This document shows positions 36,627 to 44,796 of a stretch of DNA of 64,000 bases, piece after piece. Made by a program: the position numbers and the translations under genes. Location: NCBI RefSeq assembly GCF_964028515.1, contig NZ_OZ034788.1:1488001-1552000 (forward strand), written 5' to 3'. The stretch is from Wolbachia endosymbiont (group B) of Hofmannophila pseudospretella (GTDB lineage Bacteria; Pseudomonadota; Alphaproteobacteria; Rickettsiales; Anaplasmataceae). Within the stretch, counting starts at the first letter, position 1; each line of letters begins with the position of its first letter. The notes under the pieces were generated by a model. The model was not told the DNA's origin. It saw only the letters and a list, made by a program, of their open reading frames with translations, and searched no databases.

Positions 36627-36956
36627 ACTGATGTTCTTGCTAAAATATTTTTTGAAAAAGTTAGTTGACCTATAAATAATTCTCTACTAATACTGGCATG
36701 TGTTTGTTTATTCTGCTGAAGTGGCTCCGCAGGTTACTGTATAAGCTTCAGCAGTTTCCGTACTCCTTTAAAGTATAATTCATCATGCTCTTATAGTAGT
36801 GATATCAAGTATAGGTCTTAACCATGTTAATTTATAGTAAAATTAGCTCAAATTTGGAGTCATAAGCAACTTTTAACCTCTCTATGTACTACATTGTTAC
36901 TCACCATAAAAACTTAACAAAAATATGAGTAGTAAAAAGATTATGTTGAAATTAGC
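36627..36956. other. Intergenic region, mostly transposase debris
   Basis: The first 60 bp continue the Tn5-like scrap on the minus strand. The remaining bases up to the next promoter show no gene. Confidence 0.5.
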
Positions 36957-36984
36957 TTGACACATACTACACATTCTATATAAT
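36957..36984 (+). promoter_or_regulatory. Strong sigma-70-type promoter of the ankyrin gene
   Basis: TTGACA (36957-36962) and TATAAT (36979-36984), both exact consensus with a 16-bp spacer, 29 bp before the ATG at 37014. It is the best consensus promoter in the window. Confidence 0.7.
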
Positions 36985-37013
36985 ATATTCTATATCTAGA
37001 GCTAGCAGGTAAT

Positions 37014-39191
37014 ATGGGTACAGGGTCAGTAAAATATATTGCAGAACCTATCAGTGAACAAAGCAAACACACTGATGAGCAAAAACTGAAGTGTGACCTA
37101 AGTGCTGGACAAGAGTGTTCAGAAATAGGTAGCCCAAAAACAGAAGCAACTGAATTACCAGTAGATAGTTATTATGAATTCATTAAGCGAGATTTATTTT
37201 GGGCTGATAGAAGTTTGATAGATGATAAAAAATACTTAGAGAATTTAATAGATGAGTGGCTTATTCATGCACCTAACTTAGGACTGGAAGAGAGTCAAAA
37301 AAAGTTAAATCAAAAATTACTCAATAGTATTATAAAAGATTTTAATATGGGAAATCATGACTCATTTTCAAATCTTAAGCAGTTTTTAGAAAGTAACGAG
37401 AAAAATAAAGACCTGAAGTACGTTCTTAATCTAAAAAGAGGGCATCTAGGAACAACAATATTGAACGTATTTCTCGAATACGACGAAATTATTCCTTCTC
37501 TTCTCAAAGCTGGTGCTGATCTAAATATGCAGGATAATAAAGGTAAAACACTTTTGCATGATACTGCTATTTATTCTAGTGGATATGAAGATCTTGGGTA
37601 TCTCTTAGATGCAAAAGCTGATCCAAATATACAAGATGAAAAAGGTAACACACCTTTACACTATTATGCTGCTAGGTGTAGTGATCAAAGCAGAAAAACT
37701 ATGGATTTGCTCATAAGCAAAGGAGCTGATTTAAGCATAAAAAATAACGATGGAAAAACTCCACTGCAAGTTGCAATTGATAATGACAACATTATAGGAT
37801 GTTTATTAACTAATAGTCAAAAAAAATTAAGAGAGCAACTAGGTAAAATGCTTCTCGCTACAAGTTCTGATGAAGATTGGGATAATGCTTATGATCCAGA
37901 GGTTGAAAATCTAAGAAAGTTTTTAAATCAATATGAAAATGACAACGACTTAAAGATAGTTTTAAATGTTAAGGATGATAGTTCAGTACTTCTTGATTCG
38001 CCATCTCGTCAATTTCCTAATGTAAAAGCCTTGCTCTTAAAAGCAGGAGCAGCTGATTTTATAGGTAAAAAACAAGACAATTATGAAAAATGCGATAGTT
38101 TTTTATCAGAGATTTATCAAATAAATTACCTTGCTAAACGCAATGAGTTTTTAAGTAAGGTAGTAAAAGCTAAAAGCATGATTGAATTACAAGAAGTTGT
38201 AAATGAGATTATAGCTTCTGAAATGAGATTAAATTTTGCTAAAGACAAAGATTATTACTTTGCAGATCACGTACTAGAAAAAATTGCTCAGCTAGAAGGA
38301 AGCTATGGAATTGCCAGTGATATAGTATGTACATTAATATCAAGAGGAGCAAAGTTAAAAAGGTCAGAAAGTTTAAAAGTCATTGATACAATAGAATTAA
38401 AGTTCAAAGCTCATAAGGCTAATATGATCAGTGCTCATTTAGAGTATGTTAGTAATACTGAGGAATTTTTTAGAATTGCAAAGACTGCTACCAGCGGTCA
38501 ACTATATGATGGAAAAATCGATAATAATGTATCTTACTTAGAATACTCAGAGGATAGTATAATAGATGTTGCAAGAATCACAGATAGAACAAGAAATCTG
38601 GAACTAATTCAGGAATCATATAGAAGGGATATAATAAAAATTGGCAAAAGTGAGGTGAAAATTATAACCGAAAACGGCATAAGGTATTACACAGATCTTA
38701 CAGAAGGCAGCGATATAGTATTAACTTTCTATACTAGTTTGGGAAATATAGACCTTAGACTGTATCCTGACATACAGGATAAAAGCAAGATTATAGTAGA
38801 AGTGAGTAATAGAGAAGAAATATTAGAAAAATTCAAAGGTCGCGAAGAAGAGTTAGGCAATGATTGCGCGCTCGGTGACTACTCGGTCTACAATGCTATT
38901 GAACAGGGATATTTTGAAAGGTCTGGAAAATTAATGCATCCTGAAGTAATAAGCGAGTCTAACAACAAATGGACAGAACGTGAAGAGTTAAGAAAGGATT
39001 CTATGGAGGAAGTTGCTAGAAGGCATAAGTCATTACAAGATTTACGCAATATTGAGTCTAATATTGTGAAAAAGGAGAAGAATTTTGACGTAAAAACTTA
39101 CCTGATAGATATCTTTAAAATTTTATCTAGGTTCTATGAAGAAAAAGGGGATATTTCTAAGAGCCTGTACATGATCTCAAAAAAGAAATAA
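37014..39191 (+). CDS. Ankyrin-repeat protein, C-terminus replaced by IS sequence
   Basis: 725 aa. Residues about 140-265 hold three to four ankyrin repeats (IIPSLLKAGADLNMQDNKGKTLLHDTA, LLDAKADPNIQDEKGNTPLHYYA, LLISKGADLSIKNNDGKTPL), units that bind other proteins. Residues about 380-650 match the 395-aa protein at 62109-63296: NNVSYLEYSEDSIIDVARI, YYTDLTEGSDIVLTFYTSLGNIDLRLYPD, and a GNDCALGDYSVYNAIEQGYF end. Ankyrin proteins of WO prophages are candidate host effectors. The last 10 codons come from an IS5-family element that begins at 39160, so the true end is lost. AGCAGG lies before the ATG. Confidence 0.85.
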   Translation: MGTGSVKYIAEPISEQSKHTDEQKLKCDLSAGQECSEIGSPKTEATELPVDSYYEFIKRDLFWADRSLIDDKKYLENLIDEWLIHAPNLGLEESQKKLNQKLLNSIIKDFNMGNHDSFSNLKQFLESNEKNKDLKYVLNLKRGHLGTTILNVFLEYDEIIPSLLKAGADLNMQDNKGKTLLHDTAIYSSGYEDLGYLLDAKADPNIQDEKGNTPLHYYAARCSDQSRKTMDLLISKGADLSIKNNDGKTPLQVAIDNDNIIGCLLTNSQKKLREQLGKMLLATSSDEDWDNAYDPEVENLRKFLNQYENDNDLKIVLNVKDDSSVLLDSPSRQFPNVKALLLKAGAADFIGKKQDNYEKCDSFLSEIYQINYLAKRNEFLSKVVKAKSMIELQEVVNEIIASEMRLNFAKDKDYYFADHVLEKIAQLEGSYGIASDIVCTLISRGAKLKRSESLKVIDTIELKFKAHKANMISAHLEYVSNTEEFFRIAKTATSGQLYDGKIDNNVSYLEYSEDSIIDVARITDRTRNLELIQESYRRDIIKIGKSEVKIITENGIRYYTDLTEGSDIVLTFYTSLGNIDLRLYPDIQDKSKIIVEVSNREEILEKFKGREEELGNDCALGDYSVYNAIEQGYFERSGKLMHPEVISESNNKWTEREELRKDSMEEVARRHKSLQDLRNIESNIVKKEKNFDVKTYLIDIFKILSRFYEEKGDISKSLYMISKKK

Positions 39192-39212
39192 AATAAGAGG
39201 ATAATATAGATA

Positions 39213-39554
39213 GTGAAGGATATGAGAAGCTCATACCCAAGCGACATAAGTCGGAAAAAATTTGAGATTATTGTAAAAGATCTAGAGTCTTGCAGGAAAA
39301 AAACAAAACCAAGAAAACTTGATTTGTATGAGGTATTTTGTGGAATATTGTACGTCTTAAAAAGCGGTTGCCAGTGGAGAATGTTACCAACAGAATTTCC
39401 AAAATGGCGCAATTGTTACGATTATTTCAAAAAATGGAGTGAAAAGCCAGATACAGCTAAAGAAAGCATTCTAGAGCGTGTGTTAAAAAAAAATAGTTCG
39501 CGTGGTCCGACAAAACAATGGTCGGAAAGAAAAAACCAGCTTTTGCATAATTGA
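39213..39554 (+). CDS. IS5/IS427 transposase, first frame
   Basis: 113 aa. Contains the IS427-type N-terminal domain: YPSDISRKKFEIIVKDLE, LYEVFCGILYVLKSGCQWRMLP, FPKWRNCYDYFKKW. It overlaps the second frame by about 50 bp, the arrangement of elements that make one transposase by a ribosomal frameshift. Whether this is programmed or a mutation cannot be said from one copy; the overlap contains a run of nine A (39487-39495) that could be the slip site. Confidence 0.8.
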   Translation: MKDMRSSYPSDISRKKFEIIVKDLESCRKKTKPRKLDLYEVFCGILYVLKSGCQWRMLPTEFPKWRNCYDYFKKWSEKPDTAKESILERVLKKNSSRGPTKQWSERKNQLLHN

Positions 39555-40014
39555 TGCACAGAGTGTAAAGAATGCAGATACTGCCAAAGAGAAGGGCTAT
39601 GATGCTGGTAAAAAAATCTCAGGAATAAAGCGTCATATTGCAGTAGATACACAAGGTTTGCCGCACGCAATTTATGTGACAACGGCAGAAATAACCGATC
39701 GTAGTAGTGCTGTGAGAATGGTTAAAAGAGCACAAGAAAATCTCTCTGAAGTTAAAAATATACTGGTTGATGCTGGGTATACAGGAGAAAATTTTGCAGC
39801 TCAGATAAAAGCAACTATTGGTGCAACTGTTGAGGTAATAAAACGCAGTGAATTACATACCTTTGTTGTATTGCCAAAGAGATGGGTTGTTGAGAGATCT
39901 TTTGCTTGGTTGCAAAAATGTAGGCGATTGTGGAAAAATTGCGAGCGGAAACTCAACACTAGCCTGCAAATGGTCGTTCTTGCTTTCGCTGCTTTGCTTC
40001 TGAAAAGATTATGA
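39502..40014 (+). CDS. IS5/IS427 transposase, second (catalytic) frame
   Basis: 170-aa frame carrying the DDE core: SFCIIDAQSVKNAD (first Asp), KNILVDAGYTGENF (second Asp), PKRWVVERSFAWLQKCRRL (Glu with the YREK-like helix). The full catalytic set is present. It would join the first frame by frameshifting near 39487-39540. Confidence 0.85.
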   Translation: MVRQNNGRKEKTSFCIIDAQSVKNADTAKEKGYDAGKKISGIKRHIAVDTQGLPHAIYVTTAEITDRSSAVRMVKRAQENLSEVKNILVDAGYTGENFAAQIKATIGATVEVIKRSELHTFVVLPKRWVVERSFAWLQKCRRLWKNCERKLNTSLQMVVLAFAALLLKRL

Positions 40015-40185
40015 ACAGGCTCTTACTTGCATTACCTTTGCCTGTTATAAAGCGTTTTATAGTTTTAACATTAACACCTTGGTAGGGAATATTGTTCTCT
40101 TCACACCAAGCAGACAGCACTGCAAGAAAACCACCATAGCAATGAGCTGCATCAGTTCCTAGATGTCTTCTTATACCAAAATCCA

Positions 40186-40599
40186 TTACTGACCGAACAA
40201 ATAAGAAACATTACAAACTCGTTTAATAGTAGTACTGGAAATATTGACAATAAAATTACACAAAACATCTTCAAGTAAACCTATGGTATCGTAGATACTA
40301 TTGCGTAAAGTATTGTATTTGATATATTGCCACAACCTTTCAACAGGATTCAGTTCCGGTGAATAAGGAGGCAAGTATATGATGGTAATGTTTTCCTGAA
40401 TTTTCAAACTTTTTGATCTATGCCAACTTGCACAATCCATTACAAGAAAGGCTTCTTTCGTGCCTAAATCTTTCGACATCTGCTCCAGAAATATATTCAT
40501 ACAATCAGTGTTTACATATGGAGCAAGTAGGCTAATTTTCTTACCACTTCTTGGATTTACCGCACTGTAGATATAGAAATTTTGTCTACCAATTTTCAT
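40186..40599 (-). CDS. IS630 transposase OrfB, copy 3
   Basis: 137 aa, identical in translation to the other copies. Confidence 0.88.
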   Translation of the reverse strand: MKIGRQNFYIYSAVNPRSGKKISLLAPYVNTDCMNIFLEQMSKDLGTKEAFLVMDCASWHRSKSLKIQENITIIYLPPYSPELNPVERLWQYIKYNTLRNSIYDTIGLLEDVLCNFIVNISSTTIKRVCNVSYLFGQ

Positions 40600-40672
40600 T
40601 TTAACCTGTGTTCTGACCCCTTTTTTAAACCATCCGTGTCCGATTTTTGAATGAGTTCCAAATCGTGATTCA

Positions 40673-41191
40673 TCAAAAAAATACCTCCTTTTCAGGGTGG
40701 GAATTGACTATTTTATTGAAGTATTTTTTAAACTCTTCTTGCTTGTTTTTATCTTGTTTATGGTGAATTGGCCTCGGTGTTATGTAAGAAAACTTCATCC
40801 TTTGTATCTCACGGTGCACTGTTGATTTGCTAATGTTTAGGCCAAATTCCTCTGAGATTTTTATTTGCACTTCCTTAATAGTAATATTTGGATTTCTTTC
40901 TACCCATATTTCAATTTGCTCACGTTGATTTTTGTTTAATTTGCTTTTTCTTCGCCGCTGAGACGGGGAAAATAATCTTTCTACTCTACCAAATTTTAGA
41001 TGCTTTATCCATTCAGTCAAAGCAGTCCTTGAAATTTTACATATTCTTGCCACAGCGCTTATACTACTTTCTTTTCCTGCTATCACCGCTTGTAACTTTT
41101 TTGAAACATATGCGTTATTTCTGACCTTTTTTAACATTTCTTTCGCCAAATTTACAACTTTTTCGTCTAATAGTTTTGACCTTAATGCCAT
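40673..41191 (-). CDS. IS630 transposase OrfA, copy 3
   Basis: 172 aa, identical in translation to the other copies, with the same seven-T run at its end. Confidence 0.85.
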   Translation of the reverse strand: MALRSKLLDEKVVNLAKEMLKKVRNNAYVSKKLQAVIAGKESSISAVARICKISRTALTEWIKHLKFGRVERLFSPSQRRRKSKLNKNQREQIEIWVERNPNITIKEVQIKISEEFGLNISKSTVHREIQRMKFSYITPRPIHHKQDKNKQEEFKKYFNKIVNSHPEKEVFF

Positions 41192-41506
41192 TTATACCTC
41201 TCTATTTTATCTACTTTAGTATCACTTCTTTCCCATTATTGTCTATCTGTTCTTTATATAGTGGGAATTGGTATTACTTCCTCAAAATACACTGCAGTGA
41301 ACTCATGTTTCAAAGAATTAAGCCAATTGTGAAAACTTAAAAAACACATTCCACCTCCACTGAAACGGCTACCATGAAAGCTTTTGCTTCCACTTTCAAT
41401 TACTCCATCTGTTAGAATTGCCCAGCCCGTTTGTTTGCCGAGATCTAGTGTTAAGATTGACGTACAAAAACTCCTTTGTGTAATTAAAGTTCAATGCCCT
41501 GTATAA

Positions 41507-41539
41507 TATATATGTACGATGACTCGCAAATTCGTCCGC
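41507..41539 (-). promoter_or_regulatory. Two-part prophage promoter/operator motif, site A (toward ruvC-like)
   Basis: On the minus strand GCGGACGAATT, 5 bp, then GTCATCGTACATATATA. Same two boxes as sites B (42585) and C (48134). It lies about 35 bp before the ruvC-like ribosome binding site and points to it. Confidence 0.75.
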
Positions 41540-42048
41540 AATTTTGAAAAAAAATTAAAAAAAATTTCATATCCTGCCATTTGAGTTTTTTTCATCTTTA
41601 CTTATCTTAATAACTATTTTACATAACTTATATTACGCCAATATTTATATTATTATATTATCATATATTATATTTTACCTGTATTTAAATATATATATAA
41701 TATATATAAGACTTCAGTAATCCGTAAACCCTCTTTACTGGCCGATTTTAGCCACTTAACTTTAGAAACGGCTTTTAGGAATAGAACATAAAAAAGACAA
41801 TATTATCAATAACTTAACGATTACTGCTTTCTGAAATACTAATTAGTAACTCAGAAATTAGGTACGAAATTGGTAGTTTTTTACCTATGAAAAAGTAGCT
41901 TCAGTAGTGTATCAAAACGTTTAAATCTTATTTTAATTTTTAAAGATTTTATTCTTTTAGATAAAAAAATTATTACTACTTTTTTATAATAAATTAGTCA
42001 TACAAAGTCTTGGTAAAAATCTCTATTCATGAAACTTTTGGAGTTTTT
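41540..42048. other. Very AT-rich intergenic region before the sigma-like gene
   Basis: About 500 bp of mostly A and T, with TATATAATATATATAAG near 41690-41709. No gene found. It may hold the promoter of the sigma-like gene, but no site with good spacing stands out; an early control region or replication origin is possible but not shown. Confidence 0.45.
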
Positions 42049-42543
42049 ATGAAGAATTCTTATCAAGGAATCGATTCTACAATTGTTAAACATGTGAGAT
42101 TTCAAGCTTCGCGCCTTAAATCCAAAAGCTGTTTTATTAACGAAAGTCTCGAAGATATAGAACAAGAGCTTTTTTGTCAGGTTTGGCAATATCTTAACCG
42201 GCACGATGAGAAAAGAAGTAGTTTTAGTACTTTCGTTGCTAGATTAGCTAATTATTGTGCTCGCAATATGTTACGCAATCAGTTATGTCTAAAACGTAAT
42301 ATAACTTTTGATGATATAAACGACGATATTCCAGATCATAGGAACTCGGAAATCGAAGCGATAATTCGCACTGATATAAATAATATAATTTCAACTTTGT
42401 CTGAAAAAGATAGTAATTTATGTCAATTACTTAAGGTATTTACTATTACTGAAGTTTCTGTAATAACCAAAATACCAAAGACAACTATCTATCGCACACT
42501 AGAACGAATACGCAATAAATTCTCAGTTTTAGAGAAGTTATAA
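42049..42543 (+). CDS. Small sigma-70-family (ECF-like) sigma factor of the prophage
   Basis: 165 aa from ATG 42049, which has GGAG 5-8 bp upstream; a TTG at 42010 would add 13 residues. Region 2 is visible at about residues 30-80: SLEDIEQELFCQVWQYLNRHDEKRSSFSTFVARLANYCARNMLR, the sigma pattern DxxQExxxxxW...F..F..Rxxxxxxxxxx(L)R. Region 4 is at about 120-160: LSEKDSNLCQLLKVFTITEV then ITKIPKTTIYRTLERIRNKF, an HTH that would read a -35 box. There is no region 1 or 3, so the size is ECF-like. It sits between two copies of the two-part promoter motif. No anti-sigma gene is next to it. Alternative: an HTH regulator of other type. Confidence 0.7.
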   Translation: MKNSYQGIDSTIVKHVRFQASRLKSKSCFINESLEDIEQELFCQVWQYLNRHDEKRSSFSTFVARLANYCARNMLRNQLCLKRNITFDDINDDIPDHRNSEIEAIIRTDINNIISTLSEKDSNLCQLLKVFTITEVSVITKIPKTTIYRTLERIRNKFSVLEKL

Positions 42544-42584
42544 GCTCTCGATTATATTTGCTCAAAAATTTTTTTTTGCAAATT

Positions 42585-42618
42585 GCGGACGAATTGCCTA
42601 GGTCATCGTACATATATA
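42585..42618 (+). promoter_or_regulatory. Two-part prophage promoter/operator motif, site B (replication genes)
   Basis: GCGGACGAATT (42585-42595), 6 bp, then GTCATCGTACATATATA (42602-42618). It ends 19 bp before the ATG at 42638, leaving only space for a short leader with GGGAG. Confidence 0.75.
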
Positions 42619-42637
42619 TTTAGGTACTGGGAGAAAA

Positions 42638-43459
42638 ATGAAAATAATGAACAGCAATGAACGGCTAAAAGTTCAAACAGGTATAAAAATGGTCATCTTT
42701 GGTCCTTATGGTATAGGTAAAACTAGTCTCTTAAAGACCATAAATGAACCAACACTTTGTCTTGATTTTGAGGCAGGTTTACTTGCTGTTCAAGATTGGC
42801 AAGGGGATTCTGTAAGTATTCGTACTTGGAATGAGGCAAGAGATATTGCATGTCTCATAGGTGGTCCTAATCCTGCGTTAAAATCTGACTCAGCGTATAG
42901 CCAAAGACACTATGAGCATGTATCCAGTAAATACAAAGAGCTTTCTTCAGAGTTTCTCAAGTATCGATGTGTTTTTATCGATAGTATTACAGTAGCCTCT
43001 CGTTTATGTCTATTATGGGCAAAAATGCAACCTGAAGCTTTTTCTGAAAGATCAGGAAAACAAGATATGAGAGCTGCTTACGGGTTACTTGCTCAAGAGA
43101 TGATGGCTTGGCTCAATCAGTTTCAACATATTCCAAATAAAGACATCATTACAGTTGGAACTCTTGGACAATACCTCGATGATTTCAATCGCTCGACTTG
43201 GCTACCTCAATGTGAAGGAGCTAAAACTGCAAGTGAAATTCCTGGGATAGTTGACGAAGTAATTAGTATGGTTGGAATCAAGAAAGATGATGGTACAGAG
43301 GTTCGTTCATTTGTCTGTCAGACGATTAATTCTTGGGGATATCCTGCTAAAGATCGAAGTGGTTGCCTTAATATGGTTGAAGAACCGCATCTAGGAAAAC
43401 TTCTTACAAAAATTAAAACTAAAGCTTTTGCAATTCAACCTGTCACGCCCAACATATAG
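42638..43459 (+). CDS. Phage RecA-like ATPase (Sak4-type), AAA_24
   Basis: 273 aa. MVIFGPYGIGKTSLLKT holds a Walker A at residues about 19-27, with VFIDSITVAS as Walker B, in the short RecA-like core of phage Sak4-type proteins. These help single-strand annealing or replication with a phage SSB. The helical insertion with RSGKQDMRAAYGLLAQEMMAWLNQF and the later TWLPQCEGAKTASEIPGIVD are typical of phage AAA_24 proteins. First gene of a rightward operon; two in-frame Met codons (42638, 42644) are possible, and GGGAG favours the first. Confidence 0.75.
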   Translation: MKIMNSNERLKVQTGIKMVIFGPYGIGKTSLLKTINEPTLCLDFEAGLLAVQDWQGDSVSIRTWNEARDIACLIGGPNPALKSDSAYSQRHYEHVSSKYKELSSEFLKYRCVFIDSITVASRLCLLWAKMQPEAFSERSGKQDMRAAYGLLAQEMMAWLNQFQHIPNKDIITVGTLGQYLDDFNRSTWLPQCEGAKTASEIPGIVDEVISMVGIKKDDGTEVRSFVCQTINSWGYPAKDRSGCLNMVEEPHLGKLLTKIKTKAFAIQPVTPNI

Positions 43460-43470
43460 GAGGTTATTAT

Positions 43471-44258
43471 ATGCTACAAAACTTTTTAACTATTGGTCAA
43501 AAAATTCCTTTTTTCAGTGTGAAAGAATACTTGGACGATCGATCGCCAACACCAGAGGATATAATCTCACCAAGAATTTTAACAAAAAGAGGCTTATTGG
43601 TACTGGGTGGCCCACCTAAAATCGGCAAAAGCGACTTTTTGATTTCATGGCTCGTTCATATGGCTGCAGGTGTTTCTTTTCTTGGTATGGCTTCAAATAG
43701 ACCTTTAAAAATTTTCTACATGCAAACTGAAATTGAATATGAATATATGAAAGAACGTTTGCAACAACTTGATAATGAACTTTTGAATGTAGCTGCTAAC
43801 AACTTAATCATTACGCCAAAAGTGCACTTATCATTTAATCATGATGAAATAAGTGAAATTAAGGAGATTGTAAATGAACGCTTTAAACCTGATGTTTTGG
43901 CCATAGATCCATTACGTAACATCTTTAGCAGTGAATATGGGAATGAAAATGATAATAGTGCTTGCTGTTCTTTCTGCAAAAGACTCTTGAGAAGCTACGC
44001 AGTGCTGTCAATCCAGATGCTTGTATTGTACTCACTCATCATACAAAAAAATTATCGAAAAAGATGCTCGAAGAAGATCCATTTCAAGGCCTAAGTGGTG
44101 CTGGATCTTTACGTGGATTTTACAGTACTGGTATGGTGATGTTTGCTCATGATGAAGAAAGTAGTGTACGCCAGATAGTATTTGAGCTTCGTAATGGTGA
44201 ACGCGTGCAAAATAAACTTGTCGATAAGATAAATGGTCATTGGCAGCTAATGGAATAG
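43471..44258 (+). pseudogene. RepA/AAA_25-type helicase-like ATPase, frameshifted
   Basis: Frame one (43471 to about 43960) has SPRILTKRGLLVLGGPPKIGKSDFLISWLVHMAAG with a Walker A near residues 45-53, and KPDVLAIDPLRNIF as Walker B. After NDNSA the protein continues in another frame from about 43962: LFFLQKTLEKLRSAVNPDAC then IVLTHHTKK and a closing VFELRNGERVQNKLVDKING. A one-base loss near 43955-43962 explains it. The intact paralogue at 44781 lines up with both halves. GGAGG lies 9 bp before the ATG. Confidence 0.75.
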
Positions 44259-44295
44259 CTAACTTTCACTTTAAAGTCAACTTATAGGAGAGCGT

Positions 44296-44796
44296 ATGCT
44301 ACAAGATTTTTTAACTGATTTTAATAATGCAAAACTGCAGAGCAGTTTAATACCGAAAGGTACAATAGTCAAGGTAAAAATGGCAATAAAGCCTGGAGGT
44401 TATGAAAATTGGTTCACTAAAAACTACACTACTGGCAGCATCTATTTAAACACTGAATTTACTGTCACTGAAGGTCCATATGCAAAACGCAAGATTTTTC
44501 AGATTATAGGTATCAAAAATGGCAAAGCAGAAGGTGAAGAAGACATCTGGGGAGAATCTGGACGTTCTATGCTGCGTAGTATTTTGGAATCATCCAGAAA
44601 TATTCATGCAAATGACACTTCAGAGAAAGCAGTTACCGCTAGAAGAATAAACTCTATAGCTGATTTCAACGATTTAGAGTTTACAGCAAAAGTAGGCGTT
44701 GAAACTAATAATACATACGGAGATAGAAATAGGATTACTACAGTTATTACTCCAGAATTACAAAAAAGTTTTCAAGATGATTGGTTGCCATTTTGA
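44296..44796 (+). CDS. Phage protein with SSB-like acidic tip
   Basis: 166 aa, a single beta-rich domain (VKVKMAIKPGGYENWF, GSIYLNTEFTVTEGPYAKRKIFQIIGI, FTAKVGVE) that could be an OB-fold, and a C-terminal FQDDWLPF. An acidic patch closed by Pro-Phe is what SSB proteins use to dock partners. It lies among replication ATPases, so a phage single-strand DNA-binding protein is the best guess. This rests on size, fold pattern, tip and place, not on a signature motif. The end overlaps the next gene start by 16 bp. Confidence 0.55.
   Translation: MLQDFLTDFNNAKLQSSLIPKGTIVKVKMAIKPGGYENWFTKNYTTGSIYLNTEFTVTEGPYAKRKIFQIIGIKNGKAEGEEDIWGESGRSMLRSILESSRNIHANDTSEKAVTARRINSIADFNDLEFTAKVGVETNNTYGDRNRITTVITPELQKSFQDDWLPF

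Larger units (their letters stand above)
39160..40023 (+). mobile_element. IS5-family (IS427-type) element, two-frame transposase
   Basis: Ends AGAGCCTGT (39160-39168) and ACAGGCTCT (40015-40023) are perfect 9-bp inverted repeats; flanks are TA (39158-39159) and TA (40024-40025). It truncates the ankyrin gene on its left and the RuvC-like gene on its right. Confidence 0.85.
40174..41273 (-). mobile_element. IS630-family insertion sequence, copy 3 (1,100 bp)
   Basis: Same ends and length as copies 1 and 2. Flanked by TTA at 40171-40173 and TTA at 41274-41276, inside the RuvC-like gene. Confidence 0.9.
40024..41475 (-). pseudogene. Phage RuvC-like Holliday-junction endonuclease, split by IS630 copy 3
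   Basis: N-terminal piece (41274 to about 41463): ILTLDLGKQTGWAILTDGVI, the RuvC/RNase H start with its first catalytic Asp. C-terminal piece (40024-40173): RRHLGTDAAHCYGGFLAVLS and PYQGVNVKTIKRFITGKGNA, as in phage and mitochondrial RuvC relatives. Removing the IS and one TTA joins FEEV to RRHLG in frame, with the Glu pair that supplies a further metal ligand. The 3' end, which should hold the last acidic pair, is cut by the IS5 element at 40023. The frame lacks a good start codon: AAGGAG (about 41470-41475) is followed by TTG in another frame, so a one-base change near the start is possible. Confidence 0.75.

Noticed and set aside
41998..42204. 68-codon minus frame opposite the sigma-like gene
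   Set aside because: Shadow frame without ribosome site.
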